This document shows, piece after piece, positions 62,850-64,000 of a DNA stretch of 64,000 nt; positions within the stretch are counted from its first letter, which is position 1; each line of letters begins with the position of its first letter. The notes below the pieces were generated by a model, which worked only from the letters and a program-made list of their open reading frames with translations, had not been told where the DNA came from and ran no database searches. Made by a program: the position numbers and the translations under genes. Source of the DNA: Candidatus Paraprochloron terpiosi LD05 (GTDB lineage Bacteria; Cyanobacteriota; Cyanobacteriia; Cyanobacteriales; Prochloraceae); assembly GCA_018141785.1 (NCBI GenBank), contig CP073341.1, positions 943,118 to 1,007,117 on the forward strand, given 5' to 3'.

Positions 62850-64000
62850 GGTCTGGTTTCCGGGACATCGGAACCGACAATCTAAGCCACCGAAAGGGGC
62901 TGAAAACGGATAACCGAATCACAGCCTGAACGGACGACCCACCAGAAATGGAGGGTAGGAAGAGAGAAATTAGGTGATTCCTAAATAGAGTGACCGAAAC
63001 TCTAAGGTAATGATTACCCAGCCTGCTACTGAATGAACTATGAGAGTGAGGCCACGGTCAGAAATCGTGCAACCGAGTCTCTCCCGTGAAGGAATCACGT
63101 GAATCCAAAGCTAACCACTGTGAGGTTAATCACCAGGCAGAAGCTGGCAACAGGGCGGGACTGGAGCTGACGAGCGGGACGCCAAGGGCGGCACCTTCGG
63201 TGTCGTCGGTAACACCGCTAACAGGAAGGACACCGGGACAACTTAGCGTGAATCATCTGAGAAAAGACCTAAATTGAGAAATTGCCCAATCGCAATGACA
63301 GAAGAGACACCGAAAGAAACCCGTAAGGTATAGAAAACAACACTTACATTCCTGGGTTGGTGATGGGTCAATCGATGAGTCCCAAGGGTCTAAAACAATA
63401 GTTCATTCCCAACGAGTAAAAACTAGCTCAACTCCCACTGAAGCACGGGGTCCAAACTCAGATTGTGAAGTGGTGGGGTCGTGTGATTAACGACCTACCA
63501 GAAGAGCGAGGGTAAGAAGGGCGTAACTGCCCGAAGGTTTCTAAAGAGAAGAAGCCCAATGTAATTAGTAGAGCGATTAAAGGAGCTTAAGCAGTGCGAG
63601 TCACTAAACTAGCCCCAATCGAATACCGCAGTCTAATGGACTTAGGACTCCACCTGGCAGTATTCTTGCGGGGGCGAGAAATAAGCTTGAGGGCTGACGA
63701 TGTCTGGAAGGACATGCCGTGGAAGCGATTCCATCAACAGGTCTTTCGGTTACAGAGGTGCATCTTTAAAGCGCATGCATAACAATCACAAAGCCAAAGT
63801 CAAACGCTTACAACGACTCTTACTTCAGAGTCGTGCAGCCCAAGCTCTGGCGGTCAAACAAGTAACACAGCTGAATCAGGGGCGTAAGACCCCTGGGGTG
63901 GATGGCAAAACCGCACGAATCAAACGGGAGCGTCTAGTGCTTTGCCAACAGCTGAATAGGCAATGGCATCACTGGAGACACTGTCCTTTGAGGCGTGTTT
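62850..64000 (+). mobile_element. Group II intron, 5' part, antisense to the methylase gene
   Basis: Bases after about 62850 carry group II intron RNA features on the plus strand: TTTCCGGGACATCGGAACCG near the 5' end, GAAGGAATCACGTGAATCCA (63089 on) and the GGGACTGGAGCTGACGAGCG block (63157 on) of domain I, then an intron-encoded protein from 63594. The exact 5' boundary (GTGYG) is not clear, so the end may be eroded. The 3' half with domains V-VI lies outside the window. The intron runs opposite to the methylase gene, so it cannot be spliced from its mRNA. Confidence 0.75.
63594..64000 (+). pseudogene. Group II intron-encoded reverse transcriptase/maturase, N-terminus with frameshift
   Basis: The first frame (GTG at 63594, 62 codons) reads DDVWKDMPWKRFHQQVFRLQ RCIFKA, the usual N-terminal block of these proteins, then stops at 63780. 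The continuation HNNHKAKVKRLQRLLLQSRA AQALAVKQVTQLNQGRKTPGVDGK lies one base over, in frame with ATG 63774, and is open to the window edge. The join is near 63772 (FKA to MHNN), a likely one-base insertion. KTPGVDG marks RT motif 0. If translation instead starts at 63774, the N-terminal 55 residues would be lost. Confidence 0.7.

Noticed and set aside
62850..63593. Open frames inside the group II intron leader
   Set aside because: These overlap conserved intron RNA blocks; no coding signal.
1..64000. CRISPR arrays and tRNA genes
   Set aside because: I saw no regularly spaced 25-40 base repeats with unique spacers; the periodic repeats have 9-10 base units without spacers. I recognised no tRNA cloverleaf by eye, but weak or split ones could be missed without a computed scan.

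Overview
The window is a piece of a cyanobacterial chromosome. The evidence is a CRR7-like protein, NdhO, a cyanobacterial heme oxygenase, a GH100 invertase, a plastoquinone-type chorismate lyase, a cyanoexosortase-associated protein, the rseP-nth-rpsN and acpP-fabF-tkt orders, and about 15 copies of the HIP1 octamer GCGATCGC (for example at 4176, 6703, 10024, 21723). The many Uma2 genes, group II intron, toxin-antitoxin remnants and dispersed short repeats suggest a filamentous or mat-forming species with a plastic genome. The species cannot be named from the sequence.

Layout. 1-7.2 kb: SelO (cut by the left edge), CRR7-like, DUF2854, a Uma2 gene, then a plus-strand run of a 57-aa protein, a family-10-like glycosylhydrolase, a membrane protein, rseP, nth and rpsN. 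7.2-15.3 kb: aat, a DUF92 membrane enzyme, cysC, a condensation-domain pseudogene and a DASS-type permease. 15.3-20.2 kb: hairpin-rich spacer, a VOC protein, a decayed HigA-type antitoxin, Uma2 genes, a lipase, and a VapBC remnant joined to an HdrB remnant. 20.3-24.0 kb: acpP, fabF, tkt. 24.0-31.9 kb: the main accessory island. 32-47.4 kb: mostly housekeeping genes (heme oxygenase, M48 protease, chorismate lyase, invertase, SDR, purN, hslO, ruvA) plus a cytochrome P450 pseudogene. 47.5-54.2 kb: a ParA-like ATPase followed by broken genes (antitoxin, vapC, rsmB, a type IIG restriction-modification gene, maf) with intact terB-like and ndhO genes among them. 54.2-57.1 kb: a four-gene operon of unknown function. 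57.2-60.9 kb: miaE, a phosphatase, two tandem Uma2 genes, hisB. 61.2-64 kb: an N6-adenine methylase gene abutting a group II intron that leaves the window on the right.

The most interesting part is 24.0-31.9 kb. A TIR-like gene lies divergent to a large TIR-TIR-SLOG gene. This resembles Thoeris-type NAD-based defence, with a signal-making TIR and a SLOG-sensor effector. The pair sits between two near-identical thioesterase genes, and two identical 50-nt repeats bracket the whole segment. A few kilobases on lies a coupled AAA ATPase and DUF4276 (TOPRIM-like) pair, similar in arrangement to PARIS and split-OLD systems. Other defence or selfish genes, mostly dead, are scattered through the window: two restriction-modification methylases (one with multiple lesions, one lacking its SAM-binding loop), VapBC and HigA remnants, and a ParA-like ATPase.

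There are nine Uma2-family genes and one Uma2 fragment. A family of short periodic repeats (units like CGCAGAGG or CGCAAAGG) lies beside many of the genes and in one case forms the 3' end of purN. All functional calls come from reading the translated sequence; no database search was run.
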